Part shown: positions 28,479-39,519 of the stretch, piece after piece
Numbering within the stretch: the first letter of the stretch is position 1
Layout: the number at the start of each line of letters is the position of its first letter
DNA from: Natronococcus sp. AD-5
GTDB taxonomy: Archaea; Halobacteriota; Halobacteria; Halobacteriales; Natrialbaceae
DNA: 64,000 nt
NCBI RefSeq assembly: GCF_030734285.1
Contig: NZ_CP132294.1
Span: forward strand, 1,922,001-1,986,000
Reading direction: 5' to 3'
The notes under the pieces: model-generated
Told to the model about the DNA's origin: nothing
Database searches by the model: none
The model's input: only the letters and a program-made list of their open reading frames with translations
Translations under genes and position numbers: made by a program

Positions 28479-29300
28479 ATGCCGCATTCTAGTAGACTCG
28501 ACGAGTTGCGACATCCGGAAGTCGAAGCGTATCTCGACAGCGCGGAGACGCCAACGGCGTTGATTCCGGTCGGGACAACGGAACAGCACGGCGAGCACCT
28601 CGCGATGGGTACCGATGCGTTCATTCCGACTGAGATCTGCGAGCGAATCGCTGACACCGTCGACGCGCTCGTCGGTCCACCGATAAACTACGGCGCGTCG
28701 GACATGCACGCCGGGTACGAGGGAATCACGTACCTCAACTACCGGACGCTGGCGACGGTGGTGCGCGATATCGCGTATTCGCTGGCCGAGAGCGGGTTCA
28801 CCGACGTCGTGTTCATCTCGGGGCATCTCACGAACGACTGGGCGGCGAAAGTCGGCGCCAACCAGGCCTCACACGACTTGCCCGAAGAGAACTACGTGTA
28901 CGCATTCCCCTATTGGGACGCGCTGAGCGGGGAAGACATGGAGGACTACCTCTCCTTCGACGCCGGGTGGCACGCGAACATCGGCGAGACCGCGGCAGTG
29001 ATGGCCATCGACGAGGACTTCGTCGACCTCGAGAGCACGTCCTTCGACGACCCTAATCTGCCCGAGGACATCGAGAACCCCGCGGCGCTATTGGACCACC
29101 TCCTCGTCGGCAAAGGCGCGTACTACCGGGTCAGCGAAACCGGCACGTGGGGTGATCCGAGCGAAGCGACTGCCGAACTCGGCGAAGAGTACTTCGACGC
29201 GATCACTCACGCCGTTGCCGAGCTCATCAATACGTTCCAGGAGGTTCGAGACGATATCTACCAGCGCCAGCGTCCGGATCGCGCCCAGGAGCAGTGGTAG
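28479..29300 (+). CDS. Creatininase-family amidohydrolase
   Basis: The ATG at 28479 is preferred to an in-frame start at 28452; a TATA-like GGTTTATG lies about 28 nt before it, which would give a leaderless mRNA. The product has 273 residues. Family metal-site motifs are present: GTTEQHGEHL with the Glu and His, GTDAFI with the Asp, SGHLTND and a later Glu near GETAAV. The family includes creatininase and enzymes of riboflavin/F420 and methylpterin metabolism (ArfB, MftE). Here the usual HGGN-type loop reads GHLTND, so the exact reaction is open. Confidence 0.85.
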   Translation: MPHSSRLDELRHPEVEAYLDSAETPTALIPVGTTEQHGEHLAMGTDAFIPTEICERIADTVDALVGPPINYGASDMHAGYEGITYLNYRTLATVVRDIAYSLAESGFTDVVFISGHLTNDWAAKVGANQASHDLPEENYVYAFPYWDALSGEDMEDYLSFDAGWHANIGETAAVMAIDEDFVDLESTSFDDPNLPEDIENPAALLDHLLVGKGAYYRVSETGTWGDPSEATAELGEEYFDAITHAVAELINTFQEVRDDIYQRQRPDRAQEQW

Positions 29301-29512
29301 CCGTGTCTTGACCGAATCCATCTCTTTCTCGTCCAGTTCGGCCTCACCGCTCGGCGTCGGTCGTGGGGGACGACAATCGCGGTCAGATCCGACCCCGTTA
29401 TCGTAGAAGAACCTCGGTCTGGTAGCCTCGAACGGTTCACGAGGAATGCGGTCGGCCTGTCCACGAGGCCTGACACCTCCCATCGCAACCACGACTCGGC
29501 GTCGTAGTGTTT
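29301..29512. other. Intergenic stretch between the creatininase gene and a repeat
   Basis: No frame with haloarchaeal composition is seen. It leads directly into the dispersed repeat at 29513-29675. Confidence 0.35.
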
Positions 29513-29675
29513 TGAGAGGTGGCGCATTCCCTTCGGACGACCTCTTCACGTTAAGGTCTTTAACGCCCATCACGGTCGTTACTAACCGATACAAAACGTG
29601 ATTAGTTAAGGATTTGGCGGGCTTCACCCTCGGGGCTCGACCCCGAGGCACTCGCCCTGCTCAACCTGTAGATAT
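29513..29675. mobile_element. Partial copy of an IS200/IS605-type mini-element
   Basis: This piece aligns with 47547-47720 over about 165 bp, including TTTTGAGAGGTG.CGCATT, CACGGTCGTTAC.AAC, GTGATTAGTTAA, and GGGCTTCACCCTCGGGGCT with the hairpin CCTCGGGG..CCCCGAGG and CACTCGCCCTG(C/T)TCAACCTGTAGATA. It represents one end of the element, and the other end is absent. Confidence 0.7.
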
Positions 29676-29787
29676 CAAAGAGGAACGTCAATTCCAGCGG
29701 CACAGACGTGACCCTGCATTAATTTGACAACGTGCAAAGTGGTGGCTGCTTGGTATCCCAGATGCCGGTGAGAAGTAGAACTACGCG

Positions 29788-30147
29788 TTATGTATCGTCC
29801 TCATCACCTTCCTCATCAGCGGTTCCATTACTTTCTTCGCCAACGTTTTCCCCGTTATCGGCACCGCGGCCATACCCGTCAAGCTCTCGAACTTCGGCAT
29901 CGTCATCGTCCTCGCCACCGGACTCGTTGTCGTCCTCGTCGCCATCTCCTTCTTCGTCTCCGAATCCCTCGTCATTGGATTCATCGTCCTCGTTCGTTCC
30001 GTTGTCCATCTCACCATCTTCCGTCCCGTTCTCCGCAGGCTCTCCAGGTCCCTCTTCTCCAATGTTTCCACAGCCAGCCAGTCCTGCTGTTACTCCTGCG
30101 CCTACGAACGTCATCGTTCGGCGACGTGTGAGGGTTCGTTCGTTCAT
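29788..30147 (-). CDS. Small acidic lipoprotein
   Basis: The ATG at 30147 (not the upstream one at 30207) gives 119 residues with a Tat-like RRRTMTF, a hydrophobic core and the lipobox LAGCG. The mature protein is almost entirely Asp, Glu, Gly and Asn, with no folded domain evident. It may be an unfolded acidic anchor or a remnant of a longer lipoprotein such as those at 8036-9148 and 60920-61615, which have the same signal and linker but then folded C-terminal domains. A truncated origin is therefore possible. Confidence 0.65.
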   Translation of the reverse strand: MNERTLTRRRTMTFVGAGVTAGLAGCGNIGEEGPGEPAENGTEDGEMDNGTNEDDESNDEGFGDEEGDGDEDDNESGGEDDDDAEVRELDGYGRGADNGENVGEESNGTADEEGDEDDT

Positions 30148-30278
30148 GATGCAATTCAGCTTCAGAGGAACGGGGCAATAAGAGAGAACGATGGTTTGGA
30201 TGATCAATGTGAATTGGCTGTAATCAGACTGAATTATATTTCTGACGAGTGTGGTTAAATTAGTAAACTAGTTGGTTA

Positions 30279-30584
30279 TCAAATATTTCGGGTTGTCTCA
30301 CTCTCAGACAGAAACAGGAGGAACAAGTCTCGAGCAGCAGATAATGATATTGTATACTCACCGTACGTTCGATAGTGTCGGCTTCGTGGTTCGTACCGAG
30401 ATCCTACTTTGCAAGCGAGCAGACCGAGTGCCTCAAGGTCGTTTAGAAGATCGTCTGTGATAACAAGAGAGCGAAGGTCTCTCGAACCACTTTCCCTCGA
30501 GGCGGAATATATCGATTCAGCGGGGCAAGAGTCGCCACCCCTTGTGGGTTGCTGAAGACATCGCCACGCAGGTTGACGATGCAC
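30279..30584 (-). pseudogene. Possible remnant of a small regulatory protein
   Basis: The minus-strand frame contains LRSLVITDDLLNDLEALGLL followed by YEPRSRHYRTYGEYTISL. The helical first half looks like the end of a winged-helix domain and the second like its wing, but the N-terminal part of the frame is not protein-like. It is more likely the decayed C-terminus of a regulator than an active gene. Identity is uncertain. Confidence 0.3.
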
Positions 30585-30710
30585 TCATCCAGCTCGCGAA
30601 CGGTGGGTTCGGTGGCTGTCGCTCGACGAACTGGCTGCAGCGGATCGCGTACGCGAAGTAAAATTCGACGACGTGACTCTCGACTCGTCGCGTGGCGCTC
30701 AGAGTGAGAC

Positions 30711-31200
30711 CGGCTTAGTGACGCCGCGGTCTGCGAGCAGTTCCCGCGTCGCCCGTCGGATTGCGTTGTCGCACTCATACTTTGGTTCTCAGCCCAGCGC
30801 GTCGAGTGTCTCGATCGAGGGTGCATCTTCGAGACGTCGCCGGTCCAGTCGCGATCGCAACCGGCATCCTCGGAGTCAGGCTCGAGGCCCAGCTCGTCGC
30901 TGACAATATCGGCGATCCGGTTGACGGAGGTCGTCGTGCACGTCCCCAAGAGGTGGCGAGCGGTCCGTCAGCGTGCTCGAGGACGTGCACCATCGCGTCG
31001 ACGTGCGTGTACGATTTTTCCTGGCGACCATTCCCGAGGATCGTCAGTGTCTCAGAGTTTTCGTCCAGTTTCTGGATGAAATTGGGGATCACGGCTCCCT
31101 GAAGTCGGGATCCGACGATATTCGCGACCCGGAACGTCAGGTTGTGGGCATAGGGGGTCGGTCGAACACGACCCTCTGTCGGTGAGCCTGTCCACCCGGC
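30711..31200 (-). pseudogene. NAD-dependent epimerase/dehydratase pseudogene (C-terminal half)
   Basis: Minus-strand frames give, in order, LTFRVANIVGSRLQGAVIPN, ETLTILGNGRQEKSYTHVDA, VHVLEHADGPLATS, RIADIVSDELGLEPDSE and RDWTGDVSKM, then ETLDALG*EPKYECDNAIRR and ATRELLADRGVTKPVSL before a stop. These are consecutive parts of a UDP-sugar epimerase, but they lie in different frames with one in-frame stop, and the NAD-binding half is missing. Such enzymes supply nucleotide sugars for S-layer and lipid glycosylation. Three smaller pieces of the same kind of gene are at 28140, 47185 and 51931. Sequence from 31200 to 31470 shows no recognisable gene. Confidence 0.78.
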
Positions 31201-31525
31201 GGCATTGTACGGCTCGAGTAGCGCGTCGTCCTTGAAGCGCTGTTGAACCCCATTTCTGTAGGTTTGTTGTCGTTTGAAACAGTTGTTACATAGCGAGTGC
31301 GCACTAAACGTGGATCTTGTTCCAGGTATATGATACGATATCGAATTGGTGAGTGACTCAGGGTACGTACTCGGCATATTGTGCTGTCCGATGATTGAGA
31401 AGCAGTTAGTCACTGGAGCGTGTCTTGGGGTTGAGAATGGCTACGATCTCCAGATTTGTTGCTAGGGACACATGAGGAAATGCCACCCCATCACTTACCC
31501 GTCTGGGGTATGCCAATATACACGA

Positions 31526-31960
31526 ATGCCATCAGCAGATTTCCAGCGATCACATTCGGATATTACCGAAGGCCGATCGGCCATCCAGTGTGATGAGTGT
31601 CAGTCTGCCTTCCAATCCGATAGCCAGCAGGCCATTTCATTTCTACTTCTGGATCAACTCATGATCCCCAGTATTGGCTGTGATAATCATCTTGAGCAAT
31701 TCACCTCGGTCTGTGGGTTAACCACCGAAGGCACAGCCGACCTCCTGCATCATCAACCGGCCGGTGGTATCTGTTGTCCCGGTTGTCGCCTTGCACCGTA
31801 TAATTCAGCTCACCTCATGATACCAGTCCAAGAAGGGGCAATTGCAGTCATAGCGTGTCCAGAGCATCAATCAGAGATTGTGCAGCGGTTCCACACCGGA
31901 CTTCAAACTCAACGCCATCTGACGGCCAGTCTCAGTACTAACACGAACTCGCCACTGTGA
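31526..31960 (+). CDS. Cysteine-rich small protein of unknown function
   Basis: The ATG at 31526 gives 144 residues; an upstream frame to 31472 adds unlike sequence. It has paired cysteines IQCDECQSAF and later ICCPGCRLAP, plus VCGLT, ACPEHQ and several His residues, suggesting one or two structural zinc sites. Codon use is less GC-biased than neighbouring genes, with TCA and CCA codons common. I do not recognise the family. The gene precedes the thermosome gene in the same direction, but that gene has its own strong promoter. Confidence 0.6.
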   Translation: MPSADFQRSHSDITEGRSAIQCDECQSAFQSDSQQAISFLLLDQLMIPSIGCDNHLEQFTSVCGLTTEGTADLLHHQPAGGICCPGCRLAPYNSAHLMIPVQEGAIAVIACPEHQSEIVQRFHTGLQTQRHLTASLSTNTNSPL

Positions 31961-32085
31961 GAGAGTTAAACAGGATATCTGAAGAGAGATATCCGCCCTC
32001 TCACTATCGGCTCTGATGAATCATTAGACACCGGCGACCAGGACCATGCCTACAGATTTTGAATCTTTCTTCGGATGATTGCGAC

Positions 32086-32098
32086 ACATATATATAGA
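32086..32098 (+). promoter_or_regulatory. TATA box of the thermosome gene
   Basis: ACATATATATAGA lies about 25-35 nt ahead of the ATG at 32123, so transcription probably begins within a few bases of the start codon. The spacing is that of a strong archaeal promoter with a leaderless mRNA. The AATCTTTCTTCGG segment just upstream may belong to the BRE or a heat-shock control site. Confidence 0.65.
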
Positions 32099-32122
32099 AC
32101 CTCAATCAATCGGGTTGTTGTT

Positions 32123-33820
<1,698 letters not shown>

Positions 33821-33974
33821 ACACTACCAAGTAACTGGGAACATCAATGTACGACCGAGGGTGATCGGCCACACGTCGAACACCCACCTCTCTCACGGTC
33901 TCGGCATGATGATCGACGGCTGATTTCCTCGTTCTTGCCATGTGGATGGGGGCGCCCTCCTTCTCGCCCAGATG

Positions 33975-34241
33975 TCACCGTCGCCGACGAATCTGTTCGC
34001 GAAGCTCTAAGGTGATAACTGACGCTCGTTGCATAGCAAGTGCGTTCTCGCCGAGGAGTTGGGCTGCCCCTGGGAAATCCTCGTTGTGCAAGAGTGCGTT
34101 GGCGCGGTCTTGCCGACCGGCGATCACTTCGCCGAGGTCGGTGATTACGGATTCGAGGTCGTCCTGTGCTGCACCGGGAGATTCCTCAACTCGATCCTCA
34201 ACGCGATCAAGTCGCTCTATAATCTCGTCAAGCGAAGTCAT
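33975..34241 (-). CDS. Small coiled-coil protein
   Basis: The ATG at 34241 gives 88 residues. It begins TSLDEIIERLDRVEDRVEES with clear heptads and continues helical to the end (ALAMQRASVITLELREQIRR). No domain is recognised. It converges on the thermosome gene. The gap on the other side (34242-34560) has no supported gene, only a 52-codon frame at 34442-34600 that runs into a mobile-element hairpin. Confidence 0.5.
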   Translation of the reverse strand: MTSLDEIIERLDRVEDRVEESPGAAQDDLESVITDLGEVIAGRQDRANALLHNEDFPGAAQLLGENALAMQRASVITLELREQIRRRR

Positions 34242-34561
34242 GGACAGGAAAACGCATAGCGGCAGCAAAAGCCTGTGGAGGCGTTATCAGTTAGTAGGTG
34301 GTAGGCTATGTGCGGAGCGATTCCCTCGAAAAGGGACTATAGTACGCTGATACTGTCATACCGAAATCAATTGTTGATGAGTCTGGTTGCCTTGGTCACA
34401 CTTGAATGTGCGGAATAAAACAGTAGGATGGAGTTCCGAACATGTATCCGTCCAATCACGACCGGGGAACGCCGTCAGCAGTCAATACGGGAGGGCTGAA
34501 CGTACTGATTCACGATGAAAACTCAGACAAGCCGTTGAACGGTGGCGTGTTTCCAATCGTG

Positions 34562-34602
34562 TCGGCTTCATCCCCCCTTCAGGCGGGGCATTCACCTTGA
34601 AA
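34562..34602. repeat. IS200/IS605-type hairpin end beside the broken transporter gene
   Basis: TTCATCCCCCCTTCAGGCGGGGCATTCACCTTG contains the stem CCCC(C)TTCAGGCGGGG and the typical CATTCACC tail. It truncates the EamA-type gene that begins at 34592 on the other strand, so insertion probably caused the damage. Confidence 0.5.
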
Positions 34603-35160
34603 CTCTGTAAACGGCACCAGTCCCCGCATCGACAACTTCGAGGCTTTTGTACCAGCAGTACCGCGCGACGGCGATACTCAACACACCCAGATACAGGACC
34701 GCAGCGACGAGCGGGCTGGTCACACGTGTTTCAATCGGTGTGCCGGAGATGTACAGTTCGATCGGCACGAATACCGCGAGCATCGGGACCACGAGCATCG
34801 TCGAGTACGTCGCCGTTTCGAGCTCCGAATATCGGCGAATCAGCGGCTTTCCCCGGACCGTGTAGATCGCCCAGCCGACGCTGGTGACCACGAGTAACGT
34901 GATGCCCGCGAAACTCCCGCCCGATCATCGTCAGGTCGTACTGGCTGGCGAGGACGAACGCGGTTCCAACGAGCGCGAGGGCCATCCCGACAGTTTTTCG
35001 GCGCGTCAACAGTTCGTCGAGGAGGGGGCCGAGGAGAAGCGTGAAGACGGGAGTGAGATCGGTGATAAGCGCGCCTTCGCTCGCCGTTGTCAAGTCGGTC
35101 CCCACGAACTGAGTCCCCATCGTGGCCGCCACTCAGACGCCGAGGACTAGGCGACATTTG
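34592..35160 (-). pseudogene. Broken EamA/DMT-family transporter gene
   Basis: From 35132 downward the minus strand reads AATMGTQFVGTDLTTASEGA, LITDLTPVFTLLLGPLLDEL and GMALALVGTAFVLAS. A frameshift near 34900 moves the continuation to VTSVGWAIYTVRGKPLIRRY, LVVPMLAVFVPIELY and AAVLYLGVLSIAVARYCWYK. These are consecutive parts of a drug/metabolite-transporter (EamA) protein. The N-terminal helices are missing above 35160 and the last helices are replaced by mobile-element sequence at 34592. The gene cannot make a working carrier. Confidence 0.8.
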
Positions 35161-35641
35161 TCGTCTACGGCGAGTTCGAGGTCGCGATGATCAACAACAG
35201 TCCGAACAAAGCTGTCGCCAACGATCATCCTCGATCCGGAACTGGGGCTCGTCGAGGAGTACGCGCCCTTCCTCGAGGAACTACTCGAGAACGACAACGA
35301 GATGGGACGACCGTCTTTCTCGTGACCACGGCCGACTTTCGCCGCGCCTAGAACGACATCGAGCGCCGATCGTAGGATTAGCTGGATTGAGGCGCTAACC
35401 CCTCGATTAAAGCTAACGATCTGCTGAATCCATCCTCTGTATTCAGCACACTGCTCTTGACAGGGATTCGGTAATTCGATCAAGTACTGTTGAATACAAG
35501 ATAAAAATGTCGCATCAGCTAATTTCGGTAATAGTGTTTTTCGATCCTGGGGTGTTCGTTTTTCTATTCTGAACTGTTCATCGAGTGTGAACCATATTCT
35601 AAGAACCAGATAGGAATATAGACACCGCACTGATAACAAGC
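35161..35641. other. Gene-poor stretch with a small coding relic
   Basis: At 35160-35390 the plus strand shows broken frames with coding character (GEFEVAMINNSPNKAVAN; then IILDPELGLVEEYAPFLEEL; then TTADFRRA*NDIERRS). The source family is not recognised. Bases 35480-35640 are AT-rich and supply the promoter of the following gene. Confidence 0.4.
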
Positions 35642-37333
35642 ATGTGGCAAAGACGGTCTTTTATTGCGAGTGGTGCAGCACTCGCAGCTGGAGGAGTATT
35701 CGCCTCTATTGGAGCGGGGGAAGAAACAACCGACAAGAACCGAGAGCCAGTAGACGAGCCGCGGGGATGGTCGTCGCACCGAGGGAACGCAGCGAACTCG
35801 GGGTCCGTCGCGACGGACAACGCTCCAGAACCCGATGAGCTCGTTTGGGAGTACGAGGCAACCGGTGAGTTCGCCGCGGTCGACGGAACGGTCTACTTGC
35901 GGACTGACGGTGGCGAGATCCACGCGATCGACGCACAAGACGGCAGCCTCGAGTGGAAACACGAGGATCCAACTGCACAGGGGACGCCCGCAGTCGCTGA
36001 CGGGATGGTCTACGTCGCCGGGGAACAACTCACTGCATTCGACGGCGGAGACGGTGAGATACTCTGGGAGGTAGACCTCGACAGCGGCGAGGCGGTGGCG
36101 AGTCCAACAGTCGTGTCTGAAACGGTCTACGTCATCGCAGACGGGACTCTCTATGCAATTGCCGTAGCTGATGGGTCGATCACGTGGAAGCGCGACTCTC
36201 TCACCGTCGACGTCCACCGACGTGGACCAGATGGTGGCCAGACTCTCACCGAAGAACGACCGTTTCATCCGACGCCAGTGGCTGTCGCAAACGAGACCGT
36301 ATACGCCCGGACTGTAGCATATTCGAACGAAGAGTATGAAGACGACGACTGGGAATTCGTGGGAATCGGCGCTGTCGATGCCACGACAGGCGACGAATTC
36401 TGGACAACCAATCTTTCGCGAGAGCTGAATGGATCTCTAAAGGAGACCTATCCCGTAGTGTCTGGCGAGCAGGTCTATTTCGCCTCAGGCGGTGGGTATC
36501 CGTCTTATGATGGGTCCGCAGATGGGTTTGATCTGGAATCCGGAGACAGACTCGAAGGCGAGTCGCCCGCAATACCAGTCACAAGTGGTAACGAGTTCGG
36601 AGTTACCGGTTCCCTCCACGGAATAGCGGTATTTGATCTCCAACGAGAGGAACCAATTTGGATTCGACGCAATCCGGCGCGTATAGAGAGGCCACCCTTC
36701 CTGAAACCGGTGCTCGTCGGAGATACGCTCGTTGTCTATAACAACGACTGGGCGCAGGAAGAGTACTCCGGGAAGACGCTTCTCGGCTTTGGTCTCGAAG
36801 ACGGGGACGTGAAGTGGTCGCTCTCGATAGATGGGCTTGACACACATTCGGCAATCTGTGCTGATGAGAATACCATCTACATCAACACCAGTGAGGGCCT
36901 GCTCGCCTACCGCTCCTCGCCAGAGGACAATGACGGCGATGACGAGAGCACGGAAGGCGAAGAGACCGATGAGGAAGAGGACTCTGAGGAAGACGACGAA
37001 GAAACCGATGAAGACGAACCGAGTGAGGAAGAGAGAGAAGGCAGTAGTGAGGACGACGAAGAGACCACAGAGGGAGAGGAGGAAAGCGACGAAGAGACCG
37101 AAGAGGGAGAGAGTGATCCTGACGGCACGGAGGAACGAGACGAACCGAACGAGTCAGACGGAGCTGATAACTCCGGAATCGATGACGAGGACGAACCTGC
37201 AGGCGAACCCACCGACGAGGGGGACGGATCTGACACCGTTCCCGGCTTCACCACCGGCGCTGGCATAGCCGGTGGCGCACTCGCTCTCGAATGGCTTCGC
37301 CGTCGCGCTTCAGTGGATGAGACAGAAAATTAA
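35642..37333 (+). CDS. Exported PQQ-like beta-propeller protein with PGF-CTERM-type anchor
   Basis: The product has 563 residues. The N-terminus (QRRSFIASGAALAAGG) is a Tat signal. About 390 residues of PQQ-type propeller blades follow, with repeated units such as IHAIDAQDGSLEWKHEDP, LTAFDGGDGEILWEVDLD and LYAIAVADGSITWKRD. An Asp/Glu/Ser-rich linker of about 120 residues leads to TVPGFTTGAGIAGGALALE and a final RRR. This is the pattern of PGF-CTERM sorting signals processed by archaeosortase A, which would attach the protein to a membrane lipid at its C-terminus. The propeller could scaffold an extracellular complex; catalytic PQQ ligands are not evident. Confidence 0.88.
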   Translation: MWQRRSFIASGAALAAGGVFASIGAGEETTDKNREPVDEPRGWSSHRGNAANSGSVATDNAPEPDELVWEYEATGEFAAVDGTVYLRTDGGEIHAIDAQDGSLEWKHEDPTAQGTPAVADGMVYVAGEQLTAFDGGDGEILWEVDLDSGEAVASPTVVSETVYVIADGTLYAIAVADGSITWKRDSLTVDVHRRGPDGGQTLTEERPFHPTPVAVANETVYARTVAYSNEEYEDDDWEFVGIGAVDATTGDEFWTTNLSRELNGSLKETYPVVSGEQVYFASGGGYPSYDGSADGFDLESGDRLEGESPAIPVTSGNEFGVTGSLHGIAVFDLQREEPIWIRRNPARIERPPFLKPVLVGDTLVVYNNDWAQEEYSGKTLLGFGLEDGDVKWSLSIDGLDTHSAICADENTIYINTSEGLLAYRSSPEDNDGDDESTEGEETDEEEDSEEDDEETDEDEPSEEEREGSSEDDEETTEGEEESDEETEEGESDPDGTEERDEPNESDGADNSGIDDEDEPAGEPTDEGDGSDTVPGFTTGAGIAGGALALEWLRRRASVDETEN

Positions 37334-37366
37334 CACTCACCCGCGCCTAAAGGCGTGAGTATTCTC
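37334..37366. repeat. Solitary IS200/IS605-type hairpin end
   Basis: TTAACACTCACCCGCGCCTAAAGGCGTGAGTATTCTCC contains the stem ACTCACGCC/GGCGTGAGT in slightly imperfect form with a TAAA loop, directly after the stop codon of the propeller gene. It may also end that transcript. Confidence 0.5.
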
Positions 37367-37410
37367 CTCGCTCTTTATAACTGCCACACGATCTGACTGG
37401 CGGTCCGCCG

Positions 37411-38211
37411 TCACAGGTCAATCCCGCCGTTGACGTCGATCACTTCGCCGGTCATGTAGCCCGACTGCTTGCTGGCGAGGTAGCGTACAAGCCCGGCGAC
37501 CTCGCTTACGCTGGCGAAGCGCTCGAGTGGAATCTCCGCGCGCAGGTCATCCTGAATCTCGTCGGGGATCGCTTCGACCATCTCAGTATGAGTGAAGCCA
37601 GGTGCAATACAGTTGGCCGTTGCACCTGAGTCCGCCAACTCGAGTGCGAGCGAGCGAGTGAAGCCGAACAGGCCGCTTTTCGCCGCCGCGTAGTTCGCCT
37701 GGCCGACGTTGCCCTGCTTGCCGATCACGCTCGAGATGTTGATTACACGCCCGTGATCGGCAACTTTGACGTCGTCGTAAAACGCCTGGGTACAGTTGAA
37801 CGTCCCATGTAGCGAGACGTCGATCACGCGGTGCCAGTCCTCCGCTGTCATCTTCTGGAACGTCCGATCGCAGGTGATTCCAGCGTTGTTGACGAGGACA
37901 TCGATCGGGCCGAATGCGTCACGGACCGCATCGCGCATCGTTTCAATCTCTGTGCGATCGGTGACGTCAGCCTGGATCGGGTGAGCAGTCCCCTCAGTAT
38001 CTGCTTCGGTAATTACATCGGCAACCTCGTGAGCAGCGTCCTCAGAGGAACGGTAGTTGACAATGACGGTTGCACCGTGGCGACCCAGTTCGCGGGCAAT
38101 GCCACGCCCGATTCCCCGCGAGCCGCCGGTGACCAGACACGTCCGACCGGCAAGCGGCTGGTGGGACGGCCGTTCCAGATCGGTCGGCCGCTGAGCGAGT
38201 TCCGTCGTCAT
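37411..38211 (-). CDS. SDR-family 3-ketoacyl (ACP/CoA) reductase
   Basis: The product has 266 residues with a 20-residue leader before the Rossmann fold. NADPH-binding GGSRGIG is at 29-35, NNAG at 108-111, the catalytic Ser at about 161 in INISSV, and Tyr174 and Lys178 in NYAAAK. The sequence [20 protein letters not shown] is typical of FabG/PhaB. In haloarchaea such reductases make (R)-3-hydroxyacyl-CoA for polyhydroxyalkanoate or lipid metabolism. No PHA synthase gene is in the window. It is the last gene of a three-gene operon, starting in a 4-nt ATGA overlap with the preceding HTH gene, so expression is translationally coupled. Confidence 0.9.
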   Translation of the reverse strand: MTTELAQRPTDLERPSHQPLAGRTCLVTGGSRGIGRGIARELGRHGATVIVNYRSSEDAAHEVADVITEADTEGTAHPIQADVTDRTEIETMRDAVRDAFGPIDVLVNNAGITCDRTFQKMTAEDWHRVIDVSLHGTFNCTQAFYDDVKVADHGRVINISSVIGKQGNVGQANYAAAKSGLFGFTRSLALELADSGATANCIAPGFTHTEMVEAIPDEIQDDLRAEIPLERFASVSEVAGLVRYLASKQSGYMTGEVIDVNGGIDL

Positions 38212-38807
38212 TGGTCCACCTCGCGAAGATCTGCCTGTTCGTGCTGGACGGCGGACATGGGACCCTCACATCCGGTTGCTTCGACTGTGGAGAGCCACTC
38301 ATCCACGGTGTATGTCCGCTCTACACCAGTGTGCAAACACTCTGTATACGGAACGACCCCGCGGAGTGCCTCTGTATCCGGATCTGTCCACGTATCGTCC
38401 TCATAGAGTGCCAGTGCTATGAACGGGACCCGAATCCGGTCGCGTGTATCGTCGGTTCCCAGTCCGAAGGGTGACGACGGTATCTCCTGCCGACGGAACG
38501 ATGGCTCGAGTGTGTAGCCGTGCTGGTCGGCCCACTGTTCAAACTCGGCCACAAGCTCGTCTCGTGTGGGCTCTTCTGTGTCGGCTGCGTCAGTGACCGC
38601 AGAGTGTTCTGGTGGCCAATGGGAAATCCGACACTCAGTGATAGATCCCTGGTCGTGAAGGCGCTGTAAGCGCTCAGTGACGGTGTTGACCGTTTCAACG
38701 AGAGGACTAGGCATAGTTGATCGCACATAGCAGTTAACTCGGAGATCGCCCTGGAGATCAGTACCAACACCCTGAGCCTTGGTGTCCGCAGACTTATTGG
38801 CTGACAT
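38208..38807 (-). CDS. HTH-associated haloarchaeal regulator-like protein
   Basis: The product has 199 residues. The segment VETVNTVTERLQRLHDQGSI with ITECRISHWPPEHS is typical of a haloarchaeal group annotated as HTH-domain proteins, and RDELVAEFEQWADQHGYTLE follows in the same group. The rest is alpha/beta with three Cys residues. Its stop overlaps the reductase start, and its own start overlaps the end of the small HTH gene at 38794, so three genes form one tightly packed operon. It probably controls or partners the reductase; this is inferred from context. Confidence 0.65.
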   Translation of the reverse strand: MSANKSADTKAQGVGTDLQGDLRVNCYVRSTMPSPLVETVNTVTERLQRLHDQGSITECRISHWPPEHSAVTDAADTEEPTRDELVAEFEQWADQHGYTLEPSFRRQEIPSSPFGLGTDDTRDRIRVPFIALALYEDDTWTDPDTEALRGVVPYTECLHTGVERTYTVDEWLSTVEATGCEGPMSAVQHEQADLREVDQ

Positions 38808-39009
38808 ATCCTTCCTCCGTGCGCTGGACGAGACCTTTCACGACGAGTGACGTGAGTATTGGTAAGAGGGTCAGTTTGGGCAGGCCCAGTAGCCGCTGGA
38901 GCTCGGTCACTGTTGTCTCCTCTGTCACGAGGAGCGTCAAATAGACCAGTTTGGTCTGTGGTGATCCAAGATCGTCCGGTAATGCAGTCTTCTGTTCACT
39001 CGTGGACAT
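38794..39009 (-). CDS. Small winged-helix (MarR/TrmB-like) regulator
   Basis: I prefer the ATG at 39009 (MSTSEQK), giving 71 residues; 39012 is an equal alternative. The body is a winged helix: QTKLVYLTLLVTEETTVTEL, then QRLLGLPKLTLLPILTSLVV and KGLVQRTEEGYVS. It overlaps the next gene by 14 nt and probably autoregulates the operon. AT-rich DNA at 39040-39110 is its likely promoter. Confidence 0.75.
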   Translation of the reverse strand: MSTSEQKTALPDDLGSPQTKLVYLTLLVTEETTVTELQRLLGLPKLTLLPILTSLVVKGLVQRTEEGYVSQ

Positions 39010-39519
39010 CATTCGCAAAAGAAACGCCAACGATGTGAGATATAAATCTTAGTGGTTGGTGCAAACAACCCCCACGAAATCAAATGACATAGTGTTGATT
39101 ACCCGGTTATATTACCGGAGACGATCGGTCTGTATCACTGTTTTTCAGTACTGATATGAGCAGGTACTCACTTCGGAGTGCGAAATTCTCCAGTGAACCC
39201 GATCTCGAGGTCCCCGCTCGTCTATCCAGGGCAGACACGCTTAACGCGTCAAAGAGGTGGAGGACTCGCCGTTACGGTGTGCTATCAAGGGATCGTGAAC
39301 TACGAGATGATGTCCACGAGTGGCCGCTGGTCGGCGGCCAGTCGTGTGTAGCTGGTCCTAGCGGTGTTTGGATTGGCTCCGTCATATCATACGGATTGAA
39401 TTATAAATTACAATGTAAATATAGTTTGGGCGCGGCCTGCGTCTGCACAGTATTCTGATCAAGAGAATTGTATTGTCGTAGTTACCATTATACTGATAGA
39501 TATACAGTGATTTTTCGTG

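Noticed and set aside
34442-34600. 52-codon plus-strand ORF ending in a mobile-element hairpin
   Set aside because: No family pattern, and its last codons are the hairpin itself; not supported as a gene.
39156-39458. 100-codon plus-strand ORF
   Set aside because: Ser/Arg/Cys-rich, unlike haloarchaeal proteins, with no promoter in a fitting place.
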